Source of the DNA: an uncultured Flavobacteriaceae bacterium
Lineage (GTDB): Bacteria; Bacteroidota; Bacteroidia; Flavobacteriales; Flavobacteriaceae
Direction of reading: 5' to 3'
DNA length: 47,312 bases
Assembly (NCBI GenBank): GCA_947500585.1
Contig: CANMSN010000022.1
Span: 1-47,312, forward strand
Shown here: positions 7,694-17,027 of the stretch, piece after piece
How positions within the stretch are numbered: the stretch's first letter is position 1
Layout: every line of letters starts with the position of its first letter
Position numbers and translations under genes: made by a program
Notes under the pieces: generated by a model
The model's input: the letters and a program-made list of their open reading frames with translations, nothing else
The model's database searches: none
What the model was told of the DNA's origin: nothing

Positions 7694-10600
7694 TTAAACC
7701 GATTGAAATTGTTCTTGCTTGTGGGTAGGTAAATCTGAATTCTCTTATCCCGTTTCTTTTTTCAGGACTTCCTTCTTTATACCAATACGCTACATTAGAA
7801 ATGTCTGTAAAAATAGAAAGTGCGTTAATAAAACTTATTGTATTTCTTGGAAAAGCATAACTCAAATTAATGTTGCTTATTCTTAGAAATGTCGCATCAT
7901 ATAAAAATTTATCATAGTTGGAAATAGTAGGATTGTTGCTAGTGACTATTGGCTGCAGCACAACATCGCCTTGATTTCTCCAGAAATCATATGCATTTAC
8001 AGAAAGGTTTCTATTGACAGTAATATTGTATTTAGAAATTAACTCATCTTGTGCCAAAAAGTCGCCTCCAATTTGAAAACTACCTCTAACAGAAAAACTT
8101 AAGTTTTTATATGAAATAGTATTTCTAAAACCTCCATAAGCATCTGGCTGACTATCTCCAATTGGAATCCAATCGGAAGCATCAAACAAGTTATTATAGG
8201 TTACTGCATCATAAATTTCTCCATTATTTTCTAGAAGATCTCTACCCGTACCTGGATCAATCCCCACCCATTTTATGCCCCAAATAGTGGACGTACTATA
8301 CCCAACTTTTTGTGCCAGGGCTATTTCAGCAGTTGAAAATTCACTTCCTAGCCCCTCTAGTTCAGTAACTTTACTTCGTAATGTTGAAATATTAAAAGCT
8401 GTCGTCCATTTAAAATTGTCCTCGCGCAACCATTTAACTTTAGCAGATAATTCAAAACCTTTATTGTACATACTTGCAGCATTAAGTTGGATTGAATTGT
8501 ATCCTGTTTCTGAAGGAATGTTTCTACTAGTAATTAAATCTTTAATATCATCATAATAATATTCAAGAGTTAATTCAACCTTATTTAAAAAATTGAAGTC
8601 TATACCAGCATTAAATTTGGTATTTTTCTCCCAACTTAACTGCCCATTAGGAGCTGCACTAGGGGTTGCCTCATCAAATCCATTATATCCATTTTGACTT
8701 ATCGTATAAAGTCCTTTGGAACGGTACGAGCCAATTCTCGAATTACCTGTAGTACCGTAACTTAATTTAAACTTTAAAAAATCTAACCAATTACTAGAAC
8801 TTAAGAAATTTTCGTTGGTAACAATCCAGCTTACGCCCGCACCTCCGTTGTAGGCTACGTTGGTATCATCACCAAATACAGAACTTTCATCGCGTCTAAA
8901 ATTTGCTAAAAAGAAATAGCGTTTTTTGTAATTATAATTTAACTGAGAAAAGAATGAGACTCGTGAATTGTAGCTAATATCGTCCGCATAGTTTTGCCCA
9001 GAATTAGTTTCATCATCAGATGTGCTTGGATCGTCGTCTCTAATAGCATCAGAAATATTATTTACAATATTTGGATTAACAAACCCTCTTGCTAAAGCAG
9101 CCTTAAAATCTGCTTTATCTTCTAACAGTTCAAAACCAATGGTTCCATCAATGGCATGTATATCGTCAATTAAGGTATTATAAGAAGCTTGACCCTGCCA
9201 ATTCCATTTAATTGAATTTCTTTCATTAATTACGCGTCTTCCCCAGTTTGGATATTGCGTCCCATTTAAAATAAAAGTCCCGTTGAGTTGCCCACTTTCA
9301 TTTTCTCCTGAAAAATAACGGTCTTGTTCTTTATCTGTATAAGAAAGTCCAAATAGTGATGAGAATCTCAAAGCTTTTGAAATTTCATATGACACATTTA
9401 AACTTCCTAGAATTCCATAACTGTTGGATATATTTTTATTTTGCGCAATAGCAGCTAATGGATTTCCCAAACCAACAACACCTACATCAGCAAAAGAGCC
9501 ATCGTCTTTGTAAGGTGAAAGTGTTGGTGCAAAAGCATAACTATAAAAAATATTAGGCGCATCTTTTTTGATATAACTGGGATTAAAAGACAAACCAACA
9601 TCCAACTTATTGTGACGATAACCAAGATTGATCCCAACATTAACTTGCTTTGTAGTATTTCCTTTTTGAGGTTCGTCAATTTTTCTATAACTTATACTCG
9701 TACGATAGGTAATTTTTTCTGAAGCACCGGAAAAATTAAAATTGTAATTACTATAAATACCTGTTCCATTTAATAAATCAAACCAATTAGTATCAACACC
9801 ATTATAAGGTGCTGAAATAAAACCTGAGGTTGTATTTTTTAAATATTCATTCCTTAAGTCGTTATATTGTTCGCCACTTAAATATTGAATTTGATTAATC
9901 GCATTTGAAATACCGAGTTGTGAAGAAAAACCAAATTTTATCCCACCTCTTTTTCCTTTTTTAGTAGTTATCAGGATTACTCCATTTGCGCCATCTGCTC
10001 CATAAATACTCACCGCTGCTGCATCCTTTAAAACCGTAAAACTCTCAATATTTTCTGGAGAAATTTGGGCTAGTGGATTTGATAAATCCTCAGAAAAACT
10101 GCCACTACCATCAAAGAAGTTACTATCAATGCCAACTTCTTCTGTCAAAATAACCCCATCAATAATTATTAATGGTTGTGTTGATGTGCCTAATACAGTA
10201 TTTCCTAATGGTGTTAAACTACCTTGTCCGCGTATATTAATTTTAACGGGACCACCAATCCCTGAAGTGTTTTCAATTAATACACCTGCAATCTGTCCTT
10301 CTACTATTTTATCAATACTTTCTGACGCTTGTTCTACAGCAATGTCTTCAGATTTAAGAGTAACTATACTACCAACAATTTCTTCTTTTAGTTTTTTAGT
10401 ACCGTATGATGAGGTAATAATTACTTCATCTAATTGATCTGAAGATTCATTGAGAATAAAAATAAATTCAGATTGGTTTCCAACTACTTGAGATGTCGTT
10501 TCCATACCCAAATAAGAAACTTCAAGTAGTAAACTGTTTATATCATTCCCTTTCAATAAATAGGTAAACTCACCATTAAAATTAGTAATAACACCTTTTG

Positions 10601-11036
10601 AAGTTCCTTTAATTAAAATAGTAGCTCCAGCAAGCGGAAAATTATCTGTGGCTCCTATAACTTTTCCTTTTATCATACGTTGATTTTGAAGGCTATTTGA
10701 TTTGTTAGAAGGTGATTTTTTTTCAACTAATAATATTTGATTATTCTTTATAACATAAGATACTTCGCTGCCATTTAAAAGCTTTTCAAGTGCATTTTCA
10801 AGAGTAGTATTGTTAATAGAGAGGGTTACTTTTTTTGTGCTATTAATTTTAGTAGAGTTATATATTACTCTGTAAGAGCTTTGCTTTTCAATTAGTCTTA
10901 CAACATCACTAAATGCCATATTTTTTACATTTAAACTAATTTTATTTTTTTGGGCATAGCCATTTGTACTTAACAAAATAAAAGTGAAAACAAGCAGAAA
11001 TGTTTTTGATATTCTATTCAAAAAATTAATAATCAT
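7680..11036 (-). CDS. SusC/RagA-type TonB-dependent transporter with STN signalling domain
   Basis: A 1118-residue outer-membrane transducer. After the signal peptide (to about 29, YAQ) comes an STN domain at about 32-106 (ISLNVKNMAFSDVVRLIEKQ, ILLVEK). A carboxypeptidase-regulatory-like domain follows at about 122-197 (KGKVIGATDNFPLAGATILI). The plug begins near 205 (IITSSYGTKK) and includes INIRGQGSLTPLGN, PLIIIDGVIL and SIYGADGANGVILITTKKGK. The 22-strand barrel runs to the C-terminal SIGLNAKF. The STN domain normally contacts a FecR-like anti-sigma factor, and one is encoded immediately upstream: its stop codon abuts this ATG (TAAATG). With the ECF sigma factor this forms a cell-surface signalling loop in which ligand binding induces the operon. 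The substrate is unknown. Confidence 0.94.
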   Translation of the reverse strand: MIINFLNRISKTFLLVFTFILLSTNGYAQKNKISLNVKNMAFSDVVRLIEKQSSYRVIYNSTKINSTKKVTLSINNTTLENALEKLLNGSEVSYVIKNNQILLVEKKSPSNKSNSLQNQRMIKGKVIGATDNFPLAGATILIKGTSKGVITNFNGEFTYLLKGNDINSLLLEVSYLGMETTSQVVGNQSEFIFILNESSDQLDEVIITSSYGTKKLKEEIVGSIVTLKSEDIAVEQASESIDKIVEGQIAGVLIENTSGIGGPVKINIRGQGSLTPLGNTVLGTSTQPLIIIDGVILTEEVGIDSNFFDGSGSFSEDLSNPLAQISPENIESFTVLKDAAAVSIYGADGANGVILITTKKGKRGGIKFGFSSQLGISNAINQIQYLSGEQYNDLRNEYLKNTTSGFISAPYNGVDTNWFDLLNGTGIYSNYNFNFSGASEKITYRTSISYRKIDEPQKGNTTKQVNVGINLGYRHNKLDVGLSFNPSYIKKDAPNIFYSYAFAPTLSPYKDDGSFADVGVVGLGNPLAAIAQNKNISNSYGILGSLNVSYEISKALRFSSLFGLSYTDKEQDRYFSGENESGQLNGTFILNGTQYPNWGRRVINERNSIKWNWQGQASYNTLIDDIHAIDGTIGFELLEDKADFKAALARGFVNPNIVNNISDAIRDDDPSTSDDETNSGQNYADDISYNSRVSFFSQLNYNYKKRYFFLANFRRDESSVFGDDTNVAYNGGAGVSWIVTNENFLSSSNWLDFLKFKLSYGTTGNSRIGSYRSKGLYTISQNGYNGFDEATPSAAPNGQLSWEKNTKFNAGIDFNFLNKVELTLEYYYDDIKDLITSRNIPSETGYNSIQLNAASMYNKGFELSAKVKWLREDNFKWTTAFNISTLRSKVTELEGLGSEFSTAEIALAQKVGYSTSTIWGIKWVGIDPGTGRDLLENNGEIYDAVTYNNLFDASDWIPIGDSQPDAYGGFRNTISYKNLSFSVRGSFQIGGDFLAQDELISKYNITVNRNLSVNAYDFWRNQGDVVLQPIVTSNNPTISNYDKFLYDATFLRISNINLSYAFPRNTISFINALSIFTDISNVAYWYKEGSPEKRNGIREFRFTYPQARTISIGLNAKF

Positions 11037-12149
11037 TTAGGGTTGGTTATTACTAATTGTTATCGTGTTATTGTCATTAGTGTATGAAAACGGCGTATCT
11101 AAACTTAATAAATCCAAAATGTTTTCAATACTTGAATTTTTTATACTTATTGTCCCACTGAACTTTTGATTTCTTAATGCTATATTTTGATTTTCTATTT
11201 TTATATTAAAAAATTGAGTTAACTTTTTTGAAATATCATTGAAACTTGAATCTTCAAATACAAGTTCACCGTTAATCCAAGATGTGTAAAGTTTTGTATT
11301 TACTTGTAAAATATCAAAGGTCTTTGAAGTAGCATTCCAAGTTGCTTTTTCTTCTGGGATCAGCATTATGTCATTGTTGTTATTAAATAACTGTACCGAA
11401 CCTTCAACTAAAACGCACTCTATATAAGCTTGAGATTTTATGGTATTTACATTAAATTCTGTTCCTAGTACCTTTATATTAGTTTTGTTAGCTTCAACTA
11501 TAAAGGGGCGCATATTATCTTTTTCAACCTTAAAAAAAGCTTCTCCCTGCAGAAATACCTTACGACTATCTGCTGTATTAAATTGTTTGGGGTATTTTAA
11601 ACTACTACCTGCATTTAAGTATACAATGCTCCCATCTGACAGCGTAACTTTATATGTTTGTCCATAAGGAATATTAAGAGTATGATAAGAAATCGGAAGT
11701 ATAGTATTTTCTTTCTTGTAGACAATTTCATTTTCACTTTGTTCAGAAATAACATCAACTAATTCATCCTTTATAATTGGTTGGTTTCCAACTAAATCAA
11801 TTTTAGTATTTGAGTCTTCGAGTTCTAAAACAACACTATTTGTCTTAAGAGTAGTTTCCTCTTTAGATAACCAAATGAGTGAACCAAGACTAATAAAAAT
11901 AATTAAAATAGCTGCGTATTTGTATATAGGGTAGACCTTGAGAGGTTTTGTTTTGTAAATAGATTTTTGCAGTATACTCCAGGATGTTTTTTTATCAAAA
12001 TCTGAAACCTGAGAGATTGCCCAAGTTTTTTTTAGATCAATAAATTGACTCTTATTTTCCTTTGAAACTTCAATCCAATCAAAGACTAAGGAAATCTCTT
12101 GTTCTGTTGCCTCTCCGTTAAGATATTTTGTAATTAAAACAGAAATCAT
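11037..12149 (-). CDS. FecR-family anti-sigma factor
   Basis: A 370-residue inner-membrane protein. The N-terminal cytoplasmic part (about 1-75, including YLNGEATEQEISLVFDWIEVS and LKKTWAIS) would bind the ECF sigma factor. One transmembrane helix follows at about 78-95 (YAAILIIFISLGSLIWLS). The periplasmic FecR domain is at about 155-260 (YGQTYKVTLSDGSIVYLNAG, GEAFFKVEKDNMRPFIVEAN, VLGTEFNVN). The C-terminal DUF4974/STN-like domain is at about 295-366 (LVFEDSSFNDISKKLTQFF). It receives the signal from the adjacent SusC STN domain. It directly abuts susC and has its own promoter-like sequence upstream. Confidence 0.93.
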   Translation of the reverse strand: MISVLITKYLNGEATEQEISLVFDWIEVSKENKSQFIDLKKTWAISQVSDFDKKTSWSILQKSIYKTKPLKVYPIYKYAAILIIFISLGSLIWLSKEETTLKTNSVVLELEDSNTKIDLVGNQPIIKDELVDVISEQSENEIVYKKENTILPISYHTLNIPYGQTYKVTLSDGSIVYLNAGSSLKYPKQFNTADSRKVFLQGEAFFKVEKDNMRPFIVEANKTNIKVLGTEFNVNTIKSQAYIECVLVEGSVQLFNNNNDIMLIPEEKATWNATSKTFDILQVNTKLYTSWINGELVFEDSSFNDISKKLTQFFNIKIENQNIALRNQKFSGTISIKNSSIENILDLLSLDTPFSYTNDNNTITISNNQP

Positions 12150-12270
12150 GATGTATTGATTTTATATGTTGGTATGAGCAAATTTTATACGCTATGTGAT
12201 AAGTACACTTAAAATAAAATAAACCCTAATCAAAAATTATTGTTTTTATTTAGACTAATTAAAAATAAAA

Positions 12271-12302
12271 CAAATATATTTCCTAATATCTATTGGGACA
12301 AA
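12271..12302 (-). promoter_or_regulatory. Bacteroidota-type promoter upstream of fecR
   Basis: On the minus strand a TTTG (complement of 12299-12302) is followed after exactly 20 bases by TATATTTG (complement of 12271-12278). This matches the flavobacterial TTG-N17-23-TAnnTTTG consensus. The transcript would start near 12260, leaving a leader of roughly 110 nt before the fecR ATG at 12149. It lies in the 233-bp gap between the sigma-factor gene and fecR. Confidence 0.6.
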
Positions 12303-12382
12303 CTTTTTAAGTTAAAAAAATGTGGAATGTTTGAATAATGAAAACGGTTGCCTTAATAATTCATCCTTTGATAGATGACAAC

Positions 12383-12979
12383 TTATGATAGAATGGTTGA
12401 CACGAGTACTAGGGGTAAATATTCAGACAATTTCAATCTTAAAATTTTTAGAGCGGATGTCATGTGCGCCTCCACGGTTTTTACGGTTACGTTTAAGTCT
12501 TTAGCTATTTCTTTGTTTTTTTTGTTTTCAAAACGTTTTTTGTAGAAAACAAGTTTTGCTTTTTCTGGTAAATCTTGTATGGATTTCTTTATCAATTCTT
12601 CTAATTCAACTAAAGCCATAGAATCAAAATTCATTGAATTTAGTATCTCAAAATCTAAAGCACGTTCTTTTTCGTTGAGGGTTTTACTCTTATATCGCTC
12701 CTTAACTTTCTGATCTCGTATCGCATTTAAACATTTAGATTTTGCATATGTATAGAGAAAAGATTCAATACCATTAATAGTCTCAATTTGTTCTTTATTT
12801 AGCCATAAATTTAGGAAGGCTTCTTGAGTTATACCTTTAGATTCTGGCTTGTCATAAATAAATTGAATACAAAATCCCAAAATATGATCATAATACTTGT
12901 TGAAAAAAAACTCAAAAGCCCTTTGATTACCTTTTTTAAAGGCATTGAATTTTAATAGTTCATTAGTATCATTTTTCAT
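12383..12979 (-). CDS. ECF-type RNA polymerase sigma factor
   Basis: A 198-residue sigma-70 family protein of the extracytoplasmic-function class. Region 2 spans about 12-80 (FKKGNQRAFEFFFNKYYDHI, ITQEAFLNLWLN, IESFLYTYAKSKCLNAIRD). Region 4 spans about 130-188 (LPEKAKLVFYKKRFENKKNK, then EIAKDLNVTVKTVEAHMTSA, a helix-turn-helix). A short hydrophobic tail (YLPLVLVSTILS) is common in Bacteroidota members. It is encoded upstream of fecR and the STN-bearing SusC, the standard order of a self-inducing Bacteroidota uptake system. It could also serve STN-bearing receptors elsewhere, such as those of the PUL. Confidence 0.94.
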   Translation of the reverse strand: MKNDTNELLKFNAFKKGNQRAFEFFFNKYYDHILGFCIQFIYDKPESKGITQEAFLNLWLNKEQIETINGIESFLYTYAKSKCLNAIRDQKVKERYKSKTLNEKERALDFEILNSMNFDSMALVELEELIKKSIQDLPEKAKLVFYKKRFENKKNKEIAKDLNVTVKTVEAHMTSALKILRLKLSEYLPLVLVSTILS

Positions 12980-13271
12980 TTATTAATATGGATTTATATT
13001 ATGAAAAATTTATCACTTAAGACAATTTAAATATTGTGATAACGCTTTTGTATGATGACATAAAAATACAACTTAAGTCGAGTGATGCAATAAAAAGCTG
13101 AAGTTTTAAAAGTCGAATAAGTATTAAGTAAAAGTTATGACCTTATAAGTGAGTAAAAAACTTTCAATAATTAGAATTGAAGGTTCTACGAGCCGCACTT
13201 GTTATAATTACTAATCTTATAACTACCTGAACTTGCATCAAAATATTAGACAATTTTTCTTAAGACCAACA

Positions 13272-13541
13272 CTACATTTCTGATTTGATAGAAGTCAATT
13301 TCCCTGCAACAGCCACTTCTTTACCTTTGCCAACATAGTTTTCAACGATGCCTGCAAGTTTTCCCCAAGCCACGATATTATGCCATTGGGTATCCTGTTG
13401 TTTTTCCCCTTTAGAATCTTTATAAGATTCGTTAGTTGCGATTGAAAATTTAGCAATCTTTTTACCACTCTCTAGGGTTACGATTTCAGGGGTGTTTCCC
13501 ACGTTACCAATTAACTGTACTTTGTTTCTTAATGTACTCAT
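13272..13541 (-). pseudogene. ssb: Single-stranded DNA-binding protein, C-terminally truncated
   Basis: The 89 residues match the SSB OB-fold (MSTLRNKVQLIGNVGNTPEI, SGKKIAKFSIATNES, TQWHNIVAWGKLAGIVENYV, GKEVAVAGKLTS). The sequence then stops at IKSEM. Flavobacterial short SSBs normally run about 20-25 residues further (a TKEGEKRYVTEV-like strand plus a final short tail). None of the other two frames after the stop continues that sequence, so this looks like a real 3' truncation rather than a simple frameshift. SSB binds single-stranded DNA in replication and repair, and short copies are common on mobile elements. Surrounded by non-coding DNA, this may be a relic of such an element. The fold might be incomplete and unable to work. 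Confidence 0.7.
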
Positions 13542-14620
13542 GATTAAATTGTTTTAAGTATCTGCCCTATGACAGATGTGATTAATAATGCCCTTTTCAG
13601 TTTAAGATTCCCATTTTCACGGGAATACCAATTAAATTTTAAGGGGTGTTTTGTTCTATTATAAACCCCTTAAAATGCCTAGAACACATCCTAAATTTTT
13701 CCGTATTATCCAAGCTAAACCCAGAGAAGGTTTTGCCGATAATTCGGTTAAGATCATTTAGGGTTTGGTCTTCCGATTACTAGTTAAATAGGTGTGTTAT
13801 AGGGCGGACTTAATTCACACTTTTTACTTGAAAATGAAGTCCTTCGGATACCCTTATAACAGGTTTACCTTTCCAGAGAAACATAAGGCGTTACCAGAAT
13901 GACAAGTCAAAAGTGAGGATGAGGTCTAAGACGTTATTAATGAAGCGCTTTATTTTGGAATGTAGTTTAAGTTACAGTTGTGTTGAGCTATATCTGGCAC
14001 TATAGGCCTAGATTCTAAACAACTAGTAAAAACTTTCAACGTGTAAAAAATTATAAGATTACGTTGTGATTTCATTTTTTATTATTCCGTTTTTTATTTC
14101 GTATCGCTTTAAATATTAAGTCCTTCACACATTGTAAGGCTATACCTCAATCAGGTATGCCATTAACCTCATTACCGCCTTCCAAGTGCAGATCGTAAAA
14201 CCTAGTACTTATAGATATAATAAACGGTATATCATTGTTACAGCTATTAAAGCCTATTATGACAATATACCTGCAGCAGTTGACAGACCGCTTTGGTTTT
14301 TTTAGCAAATCTGAATCCTAATAATTCACATATCCCGTTCGCTTCTTTAATTTGACCATATTATTCTAATCTGATATTACCTTTGAAACAGTTATTGTTT
14401 TTTACATTTTATCAAAAAAATCTTTTCCTTCATTGGGAAATATTCCATATTTTTTTTGGTAGATATGGAACTATTTACATTTCTATAATATCTTTATTGA
14501 GTACTTGTGACACTGGGTTGTAATTTTATGTTTCACAACACAAATATCTATAACCCTTTTATTTTTGTAAAAAAATCAAGATGACTTCATTATCTCGTTT
14601 GATGCTTTTTCCAAATAAGT
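13542..14620. other. About 1.1 kb with no recognisable gene
   Basis: No coding frame of note on either strand and no tRNA seen. It holds a perfect 12-bp inverted repeat (13636-13647 / 13665-13676, listed separately), a short hairpin ATTCCC / GGGAAT at 13607-13626, and a weak ATCAA / TTGAT stem (14575-14603) that on the minus strand is followed by a T-run just past the GH95 gene, a possible end of the PUL transcript. The region separates the truncated ssb from the PUL and may be decayed mobile DNA. Confidence 0.5.
13636..13676. repeat. Perfect 12-bp inverted repeat upstream of ssb
   Basis: ATTTTAAGGGGT (13636-13647) and ACCCCTTAAAAT (13665-13676) are exact inverted arms around a 17-base spacer, about 95 bp upstream of the ssb start. 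It could be a protein-binding site, an intrinsic hairpin, or the end of a lost element. Confidence 0.6.
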
Positions 14621-16969
14621 CTATTTTTTTTCCATTTCACTATTAAACTTCAAGGTTCCTCCTTTTTCCATCTGATATTGCTTGTATATACTTCCATATC
14701 GAAGTTTGGCATCATTGCCCAACAATGACTTCACGGTCAATTGTGTCAATTTGCGTTCTGCCCATTCGATATCTACTTCAAAGCCACCTCGTGCTACAAT
14801 ACCATTGATTTTACCAGAAGGCCAAGCTTTTGGAAGTGCCGGCAAGATCAATATTTCATTATCCTGGCTCTGCATCAGCATTTCCGTAATTCCAGAAACT
14901 ACGCCGAAATTCCCGTCAATCTGAAATGGTGGGTGTAGATCAAGTAAATTGGGTAATGTCGATTTTTGTTGAAGGGCGATAATATTTTCATGAGCTTTCT
15001 CTCCATCTTGAAGTCTTGCAAAGAAATTGATGATCCAAGCACGACTCCAACCCGTATGGCCGCCACCATTTGCCAATCGATAGTCAATGGTTTTTCTTGC
15101 CGCATTGAACAGCTCAGGGGTTTTTACTTTGGAAATTTGGTTGGAAGGGTGCAAAGCATATAAATGGGAAATATGGCGGTGACCTGGCATGGGTTCCTCA
15201 AATTCATCGACCCACTCCATGAGGCGACCATCGCTTCCAATTTTTAACGGCGGCATTTGATTCATTTTTGTTTGCAGTGTACCTACAAAGTCTTTGTCAA
15301 TTTCCAGAATATTTGCTGACTTGATACAATTACTAAATAGTTCGAAAATGATTTCCCTATCCATCGTAGGTCCCATATTGATGGTAGCCATTTTACCATC
15401 AACAGTATAGAAATTATTTTCTGGGGAAACAGAAGGACCAGAAACCAAGAGCCCTGTTTCTGGATGTAGCACCATAAAGTCCAACATAAACAGAGCTGCT
15501 TCTTTCATTATAGGATAGGCATAATTTCTAAGGTATTCTTTGTCTTCGGTATATTCATAATGGGTAAATAAATGCTGACAACTCCATGCAGCACCCATAG
15601 GCCACATACCGTATCTGGATTTACCAAAAGGAGCAGTGGCATACCAAGCATCACTGGTATGATGGGCGGTGAACCCTCTAGCTCCATAAACCTTTTTAGC
15701 TGTGATTCTGCCCATTTCTCTCAAGTTTCCTATAAATTCCAAGAATGGCTTGTGCAACTCTGCTAAGTTGGTCATTTCAGCCATCCAATAGTTCATCTGT
15801 ATATTAATGTTGATATGATAGTCAGCGTTCCAGGGTGGTTTGAATCCATCTGCCCAAATGCCCTGTAAGTTGGCTGGCATAGTGCCCGGTCGTGAACTAC
15901 TAATCAACAAATAGCGTCCATATTGATATTGTACTTGGGTTAGGTAATTATCTACTTTGCCTGCTTTTACACTATCCAATCGTTGGTTTGTTGGGAAATC
16001 TGGTTCCTCGCTATCAGCAATATCAAAATTGACTCGATGAAATAAGGATTGATAATCATCTATATGTCCTTTACGCAAATCGCTGTAAGGTTTTTTTAAT
16101 GCGTTAGTTAGGGTTTGTTCAGTTAAAGTTTCTGGATCATCACCTCTATAATTACTGGCTGCAACCACTCGAATGATTACCTCATCTGCATCTTCTACAG
16201 TCAACTTTCCACCTTTTACCATAGATCGACCCCCTTTTAACTCAAAGTGAAGGATGGCGTTGAATTTAACACCATAGCCATTTGATACGTGTTCAGAAAA
16301 TCTTATACTATTTTTGGCTACTTCTATATCTGTATTTTCTGTACGATTAACTGAGGCAGAAAAACTCACTTTCCCAGGTTGGTCAGCACCGTATTTCATA
16401 ACAATGACTTTATCGGGAAAGCTGGAAAAGCTTTCCTGCAAATATGTTACTCCCTCTTTTTTAAACTGTGTAGTTGCAATGGCTTCCTGAATATCAAGAG
16501 ACCGTTTGTAGCTGGCAACTTTCGTCATTTTAGGGCGTTCGATAACCAAATTGGCCAGCATTTGATAGCTATGTGTTCCCAATGGAAGTCTTTCATTCAA
16601 TACCTTTTCTTCCACCAATTCTTCTGCTTCTATGTATTTACCATCAAAAAGCATTTGCCGAATTATATCCATATTAGCCAGTGCTTCAGGCATGTCCCTG
16701 TCGTATTGCTTCTCTCCAGACCAGATGGTCTCTTCGTTCAAACAGATGGTTTCTTTAGCAGAAGTGCCATACAACATGGCTCCTAGGCTGCCATTACCAA
16801 TGGGTAAGCCCTCGTCCCATTTTTCCGTTGGTGCATCAAACCAAATTGCGAGTGGTGTTTCTGGTTTTGTTTTTATAGGAATTTGGCATGATACATAGCC
16901 CATAATCAGAAGCAGGAGTAAGCACCGGAATATTTTTTGGCAGGTTATTATATCATGTTTTTTAGTCAT
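14621..16969 (-). CDS. GH95 alpha-L-fucosidase / alpha-L-galactosidase, lipoprotein
   Basis: A 782-residue exo-enzyme of family GH95. The lipoprotein signal ends in GYVSC (Cys28). The N-terminal beta-sandwich opens with LAIWFDAPTEKWDEGLPIGN and GSLGAMLYG. The (alpha/alpha)6 barrel carries the active site: ADYHININIQMNYW (Asn387 and Asn389, equivalent to the paired Asn of bifidobacterial AfcA), SGPSVSPEN (Glu517, the expected general acid) and PPFQIDGNFG (Asp685). Family members remove terminal alpha-1,2-L-fucose or alpha-L-galactose by inversion. The length fits a complete enzyme. It is the last gene of the PUL, 58 bp after the GH36 gene, and probably trims oligosaccharides in the periplasm. 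Fucose versus L-galactose specificity cannot be decided here. Confidence 0.92.
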   Translation of the reverse strand: MTKKHDIITCQKIFRCLLLLLIMGYVSCQIPIKTKPETPLAIWFDAPTEKWDEGLPIGNGSLGAMLYGTSAKETICLNEETIWSGEKQYDRDMPEALANMDIIRQMLFDGKYIEAEELVEEKVLNERLPLGTHSYQMLANLVIERPKMTKVASYKRSLDIQEAIATTQFKKEGVTYLQESFSSFPDKVIVMKYGADQPGKVSFSASVNRTENTDIEVAKNSIRFSEHVSNGYGVKFNAILHFELKGGRSMVKGGKLTVEDADEVIIRVVAASNYRGDDPETLTEQTLTNALKKPYSDLRKGHIDDYQSLFHRVNFDIADSEEPDFPTNQRLDSVKAGKVDNYLTQVQYQYGRYLLISSSRPGTMPANLQGIWADGFKPPWNADYHININIQMNYWMAEMTNLAELHKPFLEFIGNLREMGRITAKKVYGARGFTAHHTSDAWYATAPFGKSRYGMWPMGAAWSCQHLFTHYEYTEDKEYLRNYAYPIMKEAALFMLDFMVLHPETGLLVSGPSVSPENNFYTVDGKMATINMGPTMDREIIFELFSNCIKSANILEIDKDFVGTLQTKMNQMPPLKIGSDGRLMEWVDEFEEPMPGHRHISHLYALHPSNQISKVKTPELFNAARKTIDYRLANGGGHTGWSRAWIINFFARLQDGEKAHENIIALQQKSTLPNLLDLHPPFQIDGNFGVVSGITEMLMQSQDNEILILPALPKAWPSGKINGIVARGGFEVDIEWAERKLTQLTVKSLLGNDAKLRYGSIYKQYQMEKGGTLKFNSEMEKK

Positions 16970-17027
16970 TTTTATGAATTTTATTATATTGGCATTACTT
17001 GTAACCGTATAATTTAGGAAAGCTATT

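Noticed and set aside
9482-9679. Second minus-strand frame within the susC gene
   Set aside because: It overlaps the TonB-receptor coding sequence in another frame and has no signal or family features.
12980-13271. Possible remnant coding sequence downstream of ssb
   Set aside because: Translations of the continuing minus-strand frames give only short, unrelated peptides; no transposase or SSB tail could be read.
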